64,000 nucleotides of DNA, taken from assembly GCA_021325675.1 (NCBI GenBank), contig JAJTCM010000002.1, positions 1 through 64,000 of the forward strand, given 5' to 3'. The DNA is from Crocinitomicaceae bacterium (lineage in GTDB: Bacteria; Bacteroidota; Bacteroidia; Flavobacteriales_D; Crocinitomicaceae). Positions 1-9,697 of this stretch are shown piece after piece. The notes beneath the pieces were generated by a model. The model was not told the origin of the DNA, did not search any database, and saw only the letters and a program-made list of their open reading frames with translations. Within the stretch, counting starts at the first letter, position 1. Each line of letters opens with the position of its first letter. Position numbers and translations under genes: made by a program.

Positions 1-1
1 T

Positions 2-1431
2 ACACCTTCGATTTCTTCAACGACAACTTATTATGTAGAAGCAACAAGTGGTGCATGTACTTCACCGCGTTCGGCTGTTGTTGCCACAATCAACACTGCT
101 CCAACGATCACCGGAACAACACCGGCTGCGATTTGCGGGACAGGCGCTGTAACCATCGGTGCAACGGCTTCGGCTGGTACGATTTCCTGGTATGCAGCGG
201 CTTCAGGTGGAACTTCACTAGGAACTGGAACATCTTTCACAAGTCCTGTGATCACTTCCACAACAACGTATTATGCTGAAACAACGGTTGGGGCTTGTAC
301 TTCGGCTCGTTCAGCTGTAGTTGCAACAATCAACGCCATCCCTTCTGTAACTTCCACAACCCCGGCTGCTAACTGCGGTACAGGATCAGTAACTTTAGGC
401 GCAACAGCATCTTCAGGAACTCTGGAAACATGTACTTCACCAAGAAGTGCAGTTGTTGCAACAATCAATACCGCGCCAACAATTACCGGAACAACACCGG
501 CTGCGATTTGCGGAACAGGCGCTGTAACAATCGGGGCAACAGCTTCTGCTGGTACAATTTCCTGGTATGCAGCAGCTTCAGGCGGCACATCATTGGGGAC
601 CGGAACTTCGTTCACAAGTCCTGTGATCACTTCCACAACAACGTATTACGCTGAAACAACGGTTGGGGCTTGTACTTCTGCAAGAACTGCAGTTACTGCA
701 ACAATCAACACGATTCCTTCCGTCACTTCCACAACACCTGCGGCTAACTGCGGAACGGGTTCTGTAACTTTAGGAGCAACTGCTTCTTCCGGAACCCTGG
801 ATTGGTATGCTGCTTCTTCAGGTGGAGCAAGCTTAGGAACAGGAACATCTTACAATACACCTTCGATTGCTGCTACAACAACATATTATGTTGAGACTTC
901 CGATGGAACATGTACTTCACCAAGAAGTGCAGTTGTTGCAACAATCAATACTGCACCAACAATCACCGGAACAACACCGGCTGCGATTTGCGGGACAGGC
1001 GCTGTAACCATCGGTGCAACGGCTTCTGCCGGAACAATTTCCTGGTATGCGGCTGCATCTGGTGGTACAAGTTTAGGAACCGGAACCAGCTTCACAACAC
1101 CTGTCATTACTTCAACGACAACGTATTATGCTGAAACAACAGTTGGGGCGTGTACTTCTGCAAGAACTGCAGTTACTGCAACAATCAACGCGATTCCTTC
1201 CGTCACTTCAACAACTCCGGCTGCTAACTGCGGAACAGGATCTGTAACACTGGCGGCTACAGCTTCTTCAGGAACCCTGGATTGGTATGCAGCATCTTCA
1301 GGTGGAGCAAGCTTAGGAACAGGAACAACATATAACACTCCTTCGATTTCTTCTACGACAACTTATTATGTGGAGACTTCCAACGGAACATGTACTTCAC
1401 CAAGAAGTGCAGTTGTAGCGACAATTAATAC
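2..1431 (+). repeat. Tandem 240-bp Ig_7 coding repeats arranged as 480-bp dimers
   Basis: Two unit types alternate: one with TPAAICGTGAVTIGATASAG and one with TPAANCGTGSVTLGATASSG. The NTAP junction recurs at bases 92, 467 and 947. The last spacing is the full 480 bp, but the first is only 375 bp because the second-type unit near base 425 lacks 105 bp. Near-identity between units at DNA level points to recent duplication or gene conversion. Confidence 0.9.
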
Positions 1432-4400
1432 TTTACCAAACGTAACGGCTAACGCTGACGGAGCGATTTGTGTTGGAAGCAATTTCGCACTGAGTGCAAG
1501 CGGAGCTAACAGCTACACCTGGAACAACGGTCTCGGTATCGGTGCTAACAAAACAGTAAATCCAGTTGCAACAACAACATATACAGTAACCGGAACGGCC
1601 CTCAACGGATGCCAGAATACGGACGTTGTAACTGTGACTGTGAATTCCTTGCCGACAGTTGATGCAGGTTCTGATTTCGCAATTTGTGATAATGACGCCG
1701 TAACGCTCAACGGTTCAGGAGCAGTAAGCTACAGCTGGAATAACGGCGTAACTAATGGTACTGCCTTCAACCCTGCTTCTACACTGACTTACATTGTAAC
1801 AGGTACCGACGCTAATGGCTGTCAGAATACGGATGATGTTGTAATAACTGTGAACGCTTTACCAAATGTAAATGCCGGAACAGACGCAGCTTTATGTGAA
1901 AACACAGCGATTATCTTAAACGGATCAGGTGCAAACAGCTACAGCTGGGATAATGGTGTTACGAATGGTTTGAGCTTCACACCTGCTGTAACAGCAACTT
2001 ATACAGTAACTGGTACGGATGTTAACGGTTGTCAGAATACAGACCAGGTAATCGTTTCTGTTAATTCCCTGCCTACTGTTAATGGAGGAACTGATGTAAC
2101 GGTTTGTGAAAACACGGCAGTGACACTGACCGCATCGGGTGCAACGAGCTACATTTGGAACAACGGCGTAACGAATGGAGTGGGCTTCACCCCGCTTGCG
2201 ACAACAACTTATACAGTAACAGGTACGGATGCTAATGGCTGTCAGAACACAGACCAGGTAACGGTAACGGTAAATGCTATGCCAACTGTTGATGCAGGCT
2301 CTGATTTCGCTTTGTGTGAAAACGATGCTGTAACACTCAACGGTTCGGGTGCAGTAAGCTACACCTGGGATAACGGGGTAACGGACGGAATTGCTTTCGC
2401 TCCTTCTGCCACTGCAACTTATACGGTAACTGGTACAGATGTTAACGGATGCCAGAATACAGACCAGGTAACCATTTCTGTTAATTCCCTGCCTGTAGTT
2501 GATGCAGGAACCGACGCTGCTATCTGTGAAAACGGGACAATTACGCTCAGTGGATCAGGTGCAGTAAGCTACAGCTGGGACAACGGCGTAACGGATGGTA
2601 TTGCTTTCAACCCTGCTTCTTCAGCAACATATACAGTTACAGGTACGGATGCTAACGGATGTCAGAATACGGATGCCGTAACAGTAACTGTCAATACTTT
2701 ACCAACTGTTGATGCAGGCTCAGACTTTGCTTTATGTGAAAATGATGCGGTAACATTAACAGCTTCCGGAGCTGTTAGCTATAGCTGGGATAACGGCGTA
2801 ACGGATGGAATTGCTTTCAATCCTTCTGCTACAGCAACTTATACGGTAACCGGTACAGATGCAAACGGATGCGAGAATACCGATGCTGTAACTATTACTG
2901 TAAATACGCTGCCAATAGTAGATGCAGGAACAGATATAACGCTTTGTACAGCAACTTCCGTGACTTTAAACGGATCAGGGGCGCTAAGCTACAGCTGGGA
3001 TAATGGTATAACTGACGGTGTTTCTTTCACCCCTTCCTCTACAGCAACTTATACAGTAACCGGTACGGATGCCAATGGCTGTCAGAATACAGACCAGGTA
3101 GTCGTTTCTGTCAATACTTTACCTGCTGTTGATGCCGGAACTGATGTAGCAGTTTGTGAGAACGGAACTGTGACGCTTTCCGGAGCAGGGGCAGCAAGCT
3201 ACAGCTGGGACAACGGTGTAACAGATGGTGTGAGCTTTACCCCGCTTGCTACAGCAACATACACAGTAACAGGTACAGACGCTAACGGCTGTCAGAATAC
3301 GGACCAGGTAACGGTAACCGTAAATACGCTTCCGGTTGTTGATGCAGGTTTAGATGCAGCCATTTGTGAAAACGGCTCTGTCACCCTCAACGGATCAGGT
3401 GCAGTAAGCTATAGCTGGGACAACGGCGTAACGGACGGAATTGCTTTCAATCCTTCTGCTACGACAACATACACAGTAACCGGTACGGATGCCAACGGAT
3501 GTGAGAATACGGATGTTGTAACCGTGACTGTTAATACTTTGCCTGCAGTTGATGCCGGCGGTGATCTCGCAGTGTGTGAAAACGGTCCTGTAACACTCAC
3601 CGGTGGGGGCGCAGTAAGCTACACCTGGGATAACGGGGTTACAGACGGCGATCCTTTCACACCATTCATAACAGCAACTTATACCGTAACGGGAACTGAT
3701 GCCAACAACTGTCAGAACACAGACCAGGTAACTGTTACAGTGAACGCTTTACCAACAGTTGGGGCAGGCCTTGATTTAACTGTTTGCGAAAACGGAAGTG
3801 TGACGCTTTCCGGAACAGGAGCAGACAACTACAGCTGGGATAACGGTATAACTGACGGAGTAGCTTTCAACCCGTCAGCAACAAATACGTATACGGTAAC
3901 CGGTACAGACGCCAATGGCTGCCAGAACACAGATCAGGTAGTGGTGAGCATTAATGCTTTGCCAACTGTATTCAGCACTTCGCCAATCGAAATCTGTAAA
4001 GCGGAAGAATTGACTTTAACTGCCAGCTCAACGGCTTCCATCATCAAATGGTTTGACCAGGCGATTGGCGGAAACCTCCTGGGCGAAGGCAATACACTGG
4101 TTATTTCCGATGTACAGTCCAACAGCTCGGTTTACGTTGAATCCTTTGAAAACGGGTGCAGCTCGGCACGCGCACAGGTTGACATCCTTGTGAATGATAA
4201 GCCGGTAATCGCGGTTTCTTCTACAAACTCTGACTGTGGAGCGAATAACGGTACGGCATCAGCTTCTATTACACAGGGAACGGCGCCTTACTTCTACTAC
4301 TGGAGTGAAGGTACGCAAAACCAGTTCGACATCGCCAACCTCCCGACCGGCGCTTACTACTTCAATGTGGAAGATGCCAAAGGATGTAAGGCGATGGCTG

Positions 4401-5956
4401 TAACGGAAGTAAACCCTTCAGCGATCCAAATGAACCCAACGGTGATCAATCCTTCCTGCTTCGGTGCGGCAAGCGGTTCGATCAGTCTTGATATTACAGG
4501 TGTAAGCGAAAGCATTCATTACCTCTGGAACACCGGTCACCAGACAAGCGGTATTTTCAACCTCGCTGCCGGAACATACGAAGTAACTGTAACAACGGAA
4601 TCCGGATGTGTGCTCAGCTCCAACTTTGTGCTTACCCAACCGACAGCCATCGAAAATACTTTAGTTGAAAATGCGCCAAGCTGCGGTGACAACGACGGTC
4701 AGATCTCAGTACAAAGCACAACAGGCGGTAACGGTCCTTACCTCTACTCCTGGAGCAACGGTCAGTTCGGTTTGAACAACAACAACCTGACTTACGGGGC
4801 TTACACACTGACAACGACAGACCAGGCGGGCTGCCAGGTTCATAACACGGTATTCCTGCCGGAAGAAAACGCACCGATCGTGGAAGGCGTAATTACACAA
4901 ACAGCCTGTGACGGATCAACCGGTGCAGTTGACCTGGATATCACACCGGTGAACGGTGACGCTGTTGCTTCGATTATATGGTCAAACGGCGCTACAACGG
5001 AAGACATTTCCGGGCTGGCAACAGGAAACTATGTGAGCTTTATTACATCAGTAAACAACTGTGTGGCCGTTAACGCGTGGAGCATCAACATCGTTCAGCC
5101 GAATACACAGGAAATCTGTATCGTAAGTGTAGACAGCGTGACAACGACTAACCTCGTAGTTTGGGAAAAAGCACAATTGGATGGAATTTCTCACTACAAT
5201 ATTTACCGTGAATCCAACCAGATTGATGACTACCAGCTGATCGATACGGTCCAGTTCAGCAACCTTTCCGTCTTCAATGACGTTGTTGCTTCGCCACTGG
5301 CGCGTTCCTGGAGATATAAAATTTCAGCAGTTGACTTCTGCGGTACGGAAGGACCATTGTCTGCCCACCACAAAACGCTGCACCTGAATACCTTTGACCT
5401 CGGTGTATCCGGCGTTAAAATCACCTGGGACGGTTACGAAGGAACTGCATTCTCAAGCTACACGTTGTGGAGATACACAGATGAGTTCGGTTGGGAAGAT
5501 GTTGCCAGCTTAGGCACAAGCACCCTGACCCATACTGACCCGATCTCTTTCGCAACGCCAGGCCTGGATTACATGGTGGAAATTTCCCTCGATGTGCCAT
5601 GTACAGCAAGTACCTGGAGGGCGCAGGATTTCAACCGCTCACGTTCCAACAAAGAGCGTGGCCTTTTCCGTCCGGGAGAAGGAACAGGAGATTCCAACAA
5701 CGAAATCGTGGAGTTTGAAAATAACGTGAGCCTGAATGTTTATCCAAACCCGTTCAGCGATGTGGTTACCCTCAACCTGGAAGGTACACACGCTATGAAT
5801 ATTCAACTGTTTGATATTCACGGTAAACTGATCCTGGAGAATGTTTATTCCGAAGGTGAAAATACGGTGGATTTAAGTAACTTGCAGGATGGCGTTTACT
5901 TCATCAAAACAATGATCAACAACGAATCAAGAACAATTAAAATCACTAAAAACTAA
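2..5956 (+). CDS. Giant secreted repeat protein with T9SS type A sorting domain (5' end outside window)
   Basis: The frame is open from base 2, so the N-terminus lies left of the window; 1984 codons are visible. Order: CHU_C-type Ig-like (Ig_7) repeats of about 80 residues, about twelve 70-residue Ig/PKD-like repeats, one more Ig_7-like unit, four SprB-like repeats (bases about 4200-5100), a fibronectin-III-like segment with a conserved SHYNIYRE motif, the linker RSRSNKERG, and a C-terminal type A sorting domain beginning at NVYPNPFSD. This is the layout of a cell-surface or extracellular adhesin exported by Sec and then T9SS. Each Ig unit carries paired cysteines. The next gene starts 6 bases after the stop and shares the C-terminal half, so the two are probably co-transcribed. 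Adhesion is inferred; no catalytic domain is visible. Confidence 0.88.
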   Translation, partial: TPSISSTTTYYVEATSGACTSPRSAVVATINTAPTITGTTPAAICGTGAVTIGATASAGTISWYAAASGGTSLGTGTSFTSPVITSTTTYYAETTVGACTSARSAVVATINAIPSVTSTTPAANCGTGSVTLGATASSGTLETCTSPRSAVVATINTAPTITGTTPAAICGTGAVTIGATASAGTISWYAAASGGTSLGTGTSFTSPVITSTTTYYAETTVGACTSARTAVTATINTIPSVTSTTPAANCGTGSVTLGATASSGTLDWYAASSGGASLGTGTSYNTPSIAATTTYYVETSDGTCTSPRSAVVATINTAPTITGTTPAAICGTGAVTIGATASAGTISWYAAASGGTSLGTGTSFTTPVITSTTTYYAETTVGACTSARTAVTATINAIPSVTSTTPAANCGTGSVTLAATASSGTLDWYAASSGGASLGTGTTYNTPSISSTTTYYVETSNGTCTSPRSAVVATINTLPNVTANADGAICVGSNFALSASGANSYTWNNGLGIGANKTVNPVATTTYTVTGTALNGCQNTDVVTVTVNSLPTVDAGSDFAICDNDAVTLNGSGAVSYSWNNGVTNGTAFNPASTLTYIVTGTDANGCQNTDDVVITVNALPNVNAGTDAALCENTAIILNGSGANSYSWDNGVTNGLSFTPAVTATYTVTGTDVNGCQNTDQVIVSVNSLPTVNGGTDVTVCENTAVTLTASGATSYIWNNGVTNGVGFTPLATTTYTVTGTDANGCQNTDQVTVTVNAMPTVDAGSDFALCENDAVTLNGSGAVSYTWDNGVTDGIAFAPSATATYTVTGTDVNGCQNTDQVTISVNSLPVVDAGTDAAICENGTITLSGSGAVSYSWDNGVTDGIAFNPASSATYTVTGTDANGCQNTDAVTVTVNTLPTVDAGSDFALCENDAVTLTASGAVSYSWDNGVTDGIAFNPSATATYTVTGTDANGCENTDAVTITVNTLPIVDAGTDITLCTATSVTLNGSGALSYSWDNGITDGVSFTPSSTATYTVTGTDANGCQNTDQVVVSVNTLPAVDAGTDVAVCENGTVTLSGAGAASYSWDNGVTDGVSFTPLATATYTVTGTDANGCQNTDQVTVTVNTLPVVDAGLDAAICENGSVTLNGSGAVSYSWDNGVTDGIAFNPSATTTYTVTGTDANGCENTDVVTVTVNTLPAVDAGGDLAVCENGPVTLTGGGAVSYTWDNGVTDGDPFTPFITATYTVTGTDANNCQNTDQVTVTVNALPTVGAGLDLTVCENGSVTLSGTGADNYSWDNGITDGVAFNPSATNTYTVTGTDANGCQNTDQVVVSINALPTVFSTSPIEICKAEELTLTASSTASIIKWFDQAIGGNLLGEGNTLVISDVQSNSSVYVESFENGCSSARAQVDILVNDKPVIAVSSTNSDCGANNGTASASITQGTAPYFYYWSEGTQNQFDIANLPTGAYYFNVEDAKGCKAMAVTEVNPSAIQMNPTVINPSCFGAASGSISLDITGVSESIHYLWNTGHQTSGIFNLAAGTYEVTVTTESGCVLSSNFVLTQPTAIENTLVENAPSCGDNDGQISVQSTTGGNGPYLYSWSNGQFGLNNNNLTYGAYTLTTTDQAGCQVHNTVFLPEENAPIVEGVITQTACDGSTGAVDLDITPVNGDAVASIIWSNGATTEDISGLATGNYVSFITSVNNCVAVNAWSINIVQPNTQEICIVSVDSVTTTNLVVWEKAQLDGISHYNIYRESNQIDDYQLIDTVQFSNLSVFNDVVASPLARSWRYKISAVDFCGTEGPLSAHHKTLHLNTFDLGVSGVKITWDGYEGTAFSSYTLWRYTDEFGWEDVASLGTSTLTHTDPISFATPGLDYMVEISLDVPCTASTWRAQDFNRSRSNKERGLFRPGEGTGDSNNEIVEFENNVSLNVYPNPFSDVVTLNLEGTHAMNIQLFDIHGKLILENVYSEGENTVDLSNLQDGVYFIKTMINNESRTIKITKN
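1432..3957 (+). repeat. About twelve tandem 210-bp Ig/PKD-like coding repeats
   Basis: Each unit is about 70 residues: LPxVDAG.D...CEN, then VTLxGSGAxSYSWDNGVTDG, then TYTVTGTDANGCQNTD and VxVTVN. The two cysteines are about 35 residues apart. Twelve units of 210 bp account for the interval almost exactly. Units differ more from each other than the upstream 240-bp units do, so this block looks older or less often homogenised. Confidence 0.88.
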
Positions 5957-5962
5957 ACTGCT

Positions 5963-8900
5963 ATGAGAAGAATTCTTTTAATCCTCAGTTTTGTAATAAG
6001 CGTTTCTGCCTGGACCCAGGAGGTTTGGAAAGACGTTCCGACTAACTTTTTTGTTCAGACAAATGCTTACGATATTGAAATGGTTGACGGTAAAATATAC
6101 CAAATTTATAATCAGTATAATGCCGGTACATCGCAGTGGACCACTTTCGTGGATTATTTCAATTTCCAGACTTCAACCTGGGTAAACGCAACATTGGCTG
6201 TTACACCGCAGTTCACTAAATTGAAAACCGAAAAAATCGGTACTAAGATTTACATTGCGGGCTACGACAACACCGATTTCAGGTTTTACTCAATTGATGA
6301 CCTGTCAAATGCGGTATTGAATAACTTTTCAACCTACAATTACCCTTCAATTAACAACAACTGGGAATTCCACACAGGGAAAAATGCAGATGAGCTTTAC
6401 CTGATGTTTACCTCCGGAACCGGGCCATCGCTCATTCATGCTTCCGAATATCTTGCAGGCGGCAACTCCTGGAGCTACCAGCAAATCGATAATATCCCCA
6501 CGGATTTTTCAAATGGCGACCTTCAGCTTCATTCCACATCTGCCCGTGTTTACCTGGGCTTCTTTTCAACTGCTTCCGATTTGCGTATCTTTTTCTTCAA
6601 TAAAGGGAATATTGCAGGCAGCGTAGGTTACGACGGTCTTACAGGCCTGGTGGAATCCAACGGAAGTGCCTGGGACAACACCGGTTACGTGATTACTGGA
6701 AATAATACCGATTATCCGCCGACATTCTACGGTACGGAAGACGTCAACAACCTTTCTTACGAAGCTGAAATCGAAGACGGGATCGCTATTGATATCAACC
6801 TGGCTTCGCCGACAACGGATTTCAACCTTTCCGCTGATTACCTGGCGAAAGAAAGCAGCTCAAGCCACGCTTTCATCATGTCCATGTTCAGCAATGACGG
6901 TTTGGGCAACCCGAACGATAAATTATTCGTGATCCGCAAGGACTTTACACAAGCCGGAAGCAGCTGGGATACCCTGGCTACTCGTCTTGTAACCGGCGGT
7001 ACCCCTATGGAAATGGATGCATTTAACCTGAGCCTTGACAACAGCGGGCATCACATTGCGGCATCTTATGTCACCCAGGGGGCTACGACTAAATCAGTAG
7101 AAATTTACAACAACCTTCCATATGCGCTGACAGGAACAACCGCTCCGAACACCGGGCTTTGTGTGGGACAGATCAATGAAATTTATCCGAACGTTGAGTT
7201 GATGGACGATGATTACGACCGGATCTACATCACCAATGCCTACAGCTCAAATGGTGTAACAACTGATATCCAGGTTATTCCTTTCGGCTATATAAACGGT
7301 GTTTCGAAGTTTAAAATCCTCGGTTCTCCATCGGCTTTGGCTGATCAGATCGTTATTATCTACACAGACGGGTACGACACATACAACATGACGCTGGATG
7401 CATTCCAGGCAAATACCAACCCGATTAACCTGCAGTTTGTTTCAGATCCTGTGCTTTTTTGTGAAAACGAAATCCAGATCGACCTGACGACAAAAGTGAA
7501 TTATTACGACCAGGGAATGTTCCGCCTGAACGGAAATGATATGGACGGAACGCTTATCAATGCAACTACGCTGAATTCCATTGCAAGCACCGGGATTTTA
7601 AGGTACATTGTTAACGTAAACGGATGTTTCGTTACCACAACGGCCAACTACCAGATCGTAACGCCACCATCAGCTTCTGTAACGGCAATCCCAACCACCT
7701 GTGCACAAAACACCGGTGAAGCAAGTGTGACGATTACTGCCGGGGACAACCCGAATTATACGTTCTACTGGTCTACCGGGGAAACAACAACAAGTATCTC
7801 CGATCTCGCTCCGGGAGCATATTATGTGCATGTACTGGATGAAAACGGCTGTAAGGCAACTGCCCTGGCTTCCGTCAATGCAAGTGATATTACTTTTTCT
7901 TCCAACGTAACGCATCCAAGCTGTTTTGGGGCACAAGACGGAATTATTGACCTTACTGTAACGACTTCGGCTTCCGCTCATCAGATTGTGTGGTCAACGG
8001 GTAACGTAAGCGAAGACATGAGCAACCGCGGCGCCGGAAGCTATGAATACACTTACTATGACAACAACGGCTGTGAAATCCAGAACACAATTGACCTCGT
8101 AGACCCAAGCCCGATTACCAATACCATGGGGGTTATACGACCGGATTGTGCAGCGGCCAACGGATCAATTGTAAATGTTACATCAGGCGGCGCAGACGAG
8201 TTTACTTATTTATGGAACAACTCAGCTGTAACGCAAAACCTCAATGACATCCAGCAAGGTTTTTACCTGGTGACCATTACCGACCAGAATGGCTGTTCCA
8301 TCAAAGACAGCATAATGCTGAATGACAACTTCGCAACGATCATCACTGACTCCCTGATCCCGGCAAGCTGTTTTGCAAATAACGGCGGAATTAATACCAA
8401 CCTGACGATGCACCCGAATGGCGGCGCTGTGAACTCGATTGAATGGAGCAACGGCGAAAGCACGGAAGATATTTACGGCCTTTCCGCAGGAACTTATATG
8501 ATCACGGTAAACTCCGGTGCAAACTGCGTTTCCCAGAAAATTTACAACCTGCCGACACGCGCGCCTCTGAGAAACGATATTTGCGTAGTTACGGTTGATC
8601 TTGCCACTACGAGCAACCTCGTTGTCTGGGAAAAAGTTGAAACCGAAGGAATTTCACATTATAACATTTACCGGGAGAACAGCGATGCGGGAACGTACAT
8701 GCTGATCGATACGGTGCATTACAGTAACCTGTCTGTTTTCAATGATGTAGTAGCTTCCCCGCTTCAGCGTTCCTGGAGATACCGGATTTCGGCTGTAAAC
8801 CTCTGCGGTGTTGAAGGTCCTTACTCTGAAAACCACAAAACGCTGCACCTGAACACGATTAACCAGGCGAACCCCGAGAATGTTGATATTTACTGGGACG

Positions 8901-9430
8901 ATTACGAAGGGATCACCGACGGTCAGTACGTCGTTTACCGTTTCACAGACCAGAACGGCTGGACAGCACTTTCACCGGCAGTTCCTTATGGCGCAACAAC
9001 CATGTTTACAGATACTCCGCCAGCTGATGAAACAGGCTTAGACTACTACGTAGACCTGGAGCTTCAAACACCGTGTGAAGCTACTTTCAAGGCCCAGGAT
9101 TTCAACCGCTCCCGTTCTAATAAAGAGCGCGGTTTGTTTGCTCCGGGTGAAGGTGACGATACGTTCTCCAACAACCAGGTAGTGACGCTTCAAATGGAAA
9201 AAGCATCTATCAGCGTTTACCCGAACCCGTTTGGAAGCCAGCTGACTTTTATGCTGCAAGGCATGGAAAAAACAACAGTGGAGCTGATGGACGTAAACGG
9301 CCGCACATTGCATAGCTTTACCTGCATGAAAGGCATCTCTACGCTGGATACACAGAGCCTGAATTCCGGGATTTATTTCCTGAAAACAAGCCTGGATGGT
9401 CAAAGTAAAACCTTTAAAATTTCGAAATAA
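5963..9430 (+). CDS. Secreted SprB-repeat protein with T9SS type A sorting domain
   Basis: 1155 residues. The N-terminus (MRRILLILSFVISVSAWTQ) is a Sec signal peptide. Residues about 20-490 form an unrecognised, probably beta-propeller-like ectodomain. They are followed by SprB-like repeats (each starting around a C with GxxSGxI/GxI motifs and ending in a WSTG/WSNG strand and YxVxVxDxxGC), a fibronectin-III-like region, the linker RSRSNKERG, and a sorting domain starting SVYPNPFGS. From about residue 860 onward it is a clear paralogue of the preceding gene (shared NLVVWEK, ISHYNIYRE, FNDVVASPL, SWRY.ISAV and HKTLHLN). It starts 6 bases after that gene. It is probably a surface or secreted structural or adhesive protein; the substrate is unknown. 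Confidence 0.87.
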   Translation: MRRILLILSFVISVSAWTQEVWKDVPTNFFVQTNAYDIEMVDGKIYQIYNQYNAGTSQWTTFVDYFNFQTSTWVNATLAVTPQFTKLKTEKIGTKIYIAGYDNTDFRFYSIDDLSNAVLNNFSTYNYPSINNNWEFHTGKNADELYLMFTSGTGPSLIHASEYLAGGNSWSYQQIDNIPTDFSNGDLQLHSTSARVYLGFFSTASDLRIFFFNKGNIAGSVGYDGLTGLVESNGSAWDNTGYVITGNNTDYPPTFYGTEDVNNLSYEAEIEDGIAIDINLASPTTDFNLSADYLAKESSSSHAFIMSMFSNDGLGNPNDKLFVIRKDFTQAGSSWDTLATRLVTGGTPMEMDAFNLSLDNSGHHIAASYVTQGATTKSVEIYNNLPYALTGTTAPNTGLCVGQINEIYPNVELMDDDYDRIYITNAYSSNGVTTDIQVIPFGYINGVSKFKILGSPSALADQIVIIYTDGYDTYNMTLDAFQANTNPINLQFVSDPVLFCENEIQIDLTTKVNYYDQGMFRLNGNDMDGTLINATTLNSIASTGILRYIVNVNGCFVTTTANYQIVTPPSASVTAIPTTCAQNTGEASVTITAGDNPNYTFYWSTGETTTSISDLAPGAYYVHVLDENGCKATALASVNASDITFSSNVTHPSCFGAQDGIIDLTVTTSASAHQIVWSTGNVSEDMSNRGAGSYEYTYYDNNGCEIQNTIDLVDPSPITNTMGVIRPDCAAANGSIVNVTSGGADEFTYLWNNSAVTQNLNDIQQGFYLVTITDQNGCSIKDSIMLNDNFATIITDSLIPASCFANNGGINTNLTMHPNGGAVNSIEWSNGESTEDIYGLSAGTYMITVNSGANCVSQKIYNLPTRAPLRNDICVVTVDLATTSNLVVWEKVETEGISHYNIYRENSDAGTYMLIDTVHYSNLSVFNDVVASPLQRSWRYRISAVNLCGVEGPYSENHKTLHLNTINQANPENVDIYWDDYEGITDGQYVVYRFTDQNGWTALSPAVPYGATTMFTDTPPADETGLDYYVDLELQTPCEATFKAQDFNRSRSNKERGLFAPGEGDDTFSNNQVVTLQMEKASISVYPNPFGSQLTFMLQGMEKTTVELMDVNGRTLHSFTCMKGISTLDTQSLNSGIYFLKTSLDGQSKTFKISK

Positions 9431-9490
9431 AGGTGAAAACCACATAGGCACAGCAGGTTTATTGAAGTATGGACAAATGATAATAAGAAG

Positions 9491-9522
9491 GTCTTTCAAT
9501 CTGTCATGACGGATTGAAAGAC
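9491..9522. terminator. 32-bp near-perfect palindrome downstream of the T9SS gene pair
   Basis: Arms GTCTTTCAATC (9491-9501) and GATTGAAAGAC (9512-9522) are perfect complements. The centre also pairs (GTC/GAC), leaving one T-G wobble. No T-run follows, so it is not a textbook intrinsic terminator. It may stop or stabilise the upstream transcript, or bind a dimeric protein. Confidence 0.45.
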
Positions 9523-9668
9523 TCTGTAAGCTGTTAGAAACCACAAATAATTTAACTCTGTCTTCTCTGTTTCTATCTGGTTAAATCATTGATTTGTTTG
9601 TAAAAGCAGAATTTAAAAATTATTCCTAAATAGATTGCGCAAATGGGCTGACATCCGTAAAATATAGC

Positions 9669-9676
9669 TAAATTTG
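9669..9676 (+). promoter_or_regulatory. -7 promoter box for the mreC-rodA operon
   Basis: TAAATTTG matches the Bacteroidota -7 consensus TAnnTTTG and lies 21 bases before the mreC start. No convincing -33 TTTG is seen at 17-23 bp. Confidence 0.5.
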
Positions 9677-9697
9677 TAGCAATATTTCGTTGTCCGG

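Noticed and set aside
2-3957. Tandem repeats that could suggest a CRISPR array or satellite DNA
   Set aside because: The repeat periods (240/480 and 210 bp) are multiples of three, there are no spacers, and the repeats encode Ig-like domains in one continuous frame.
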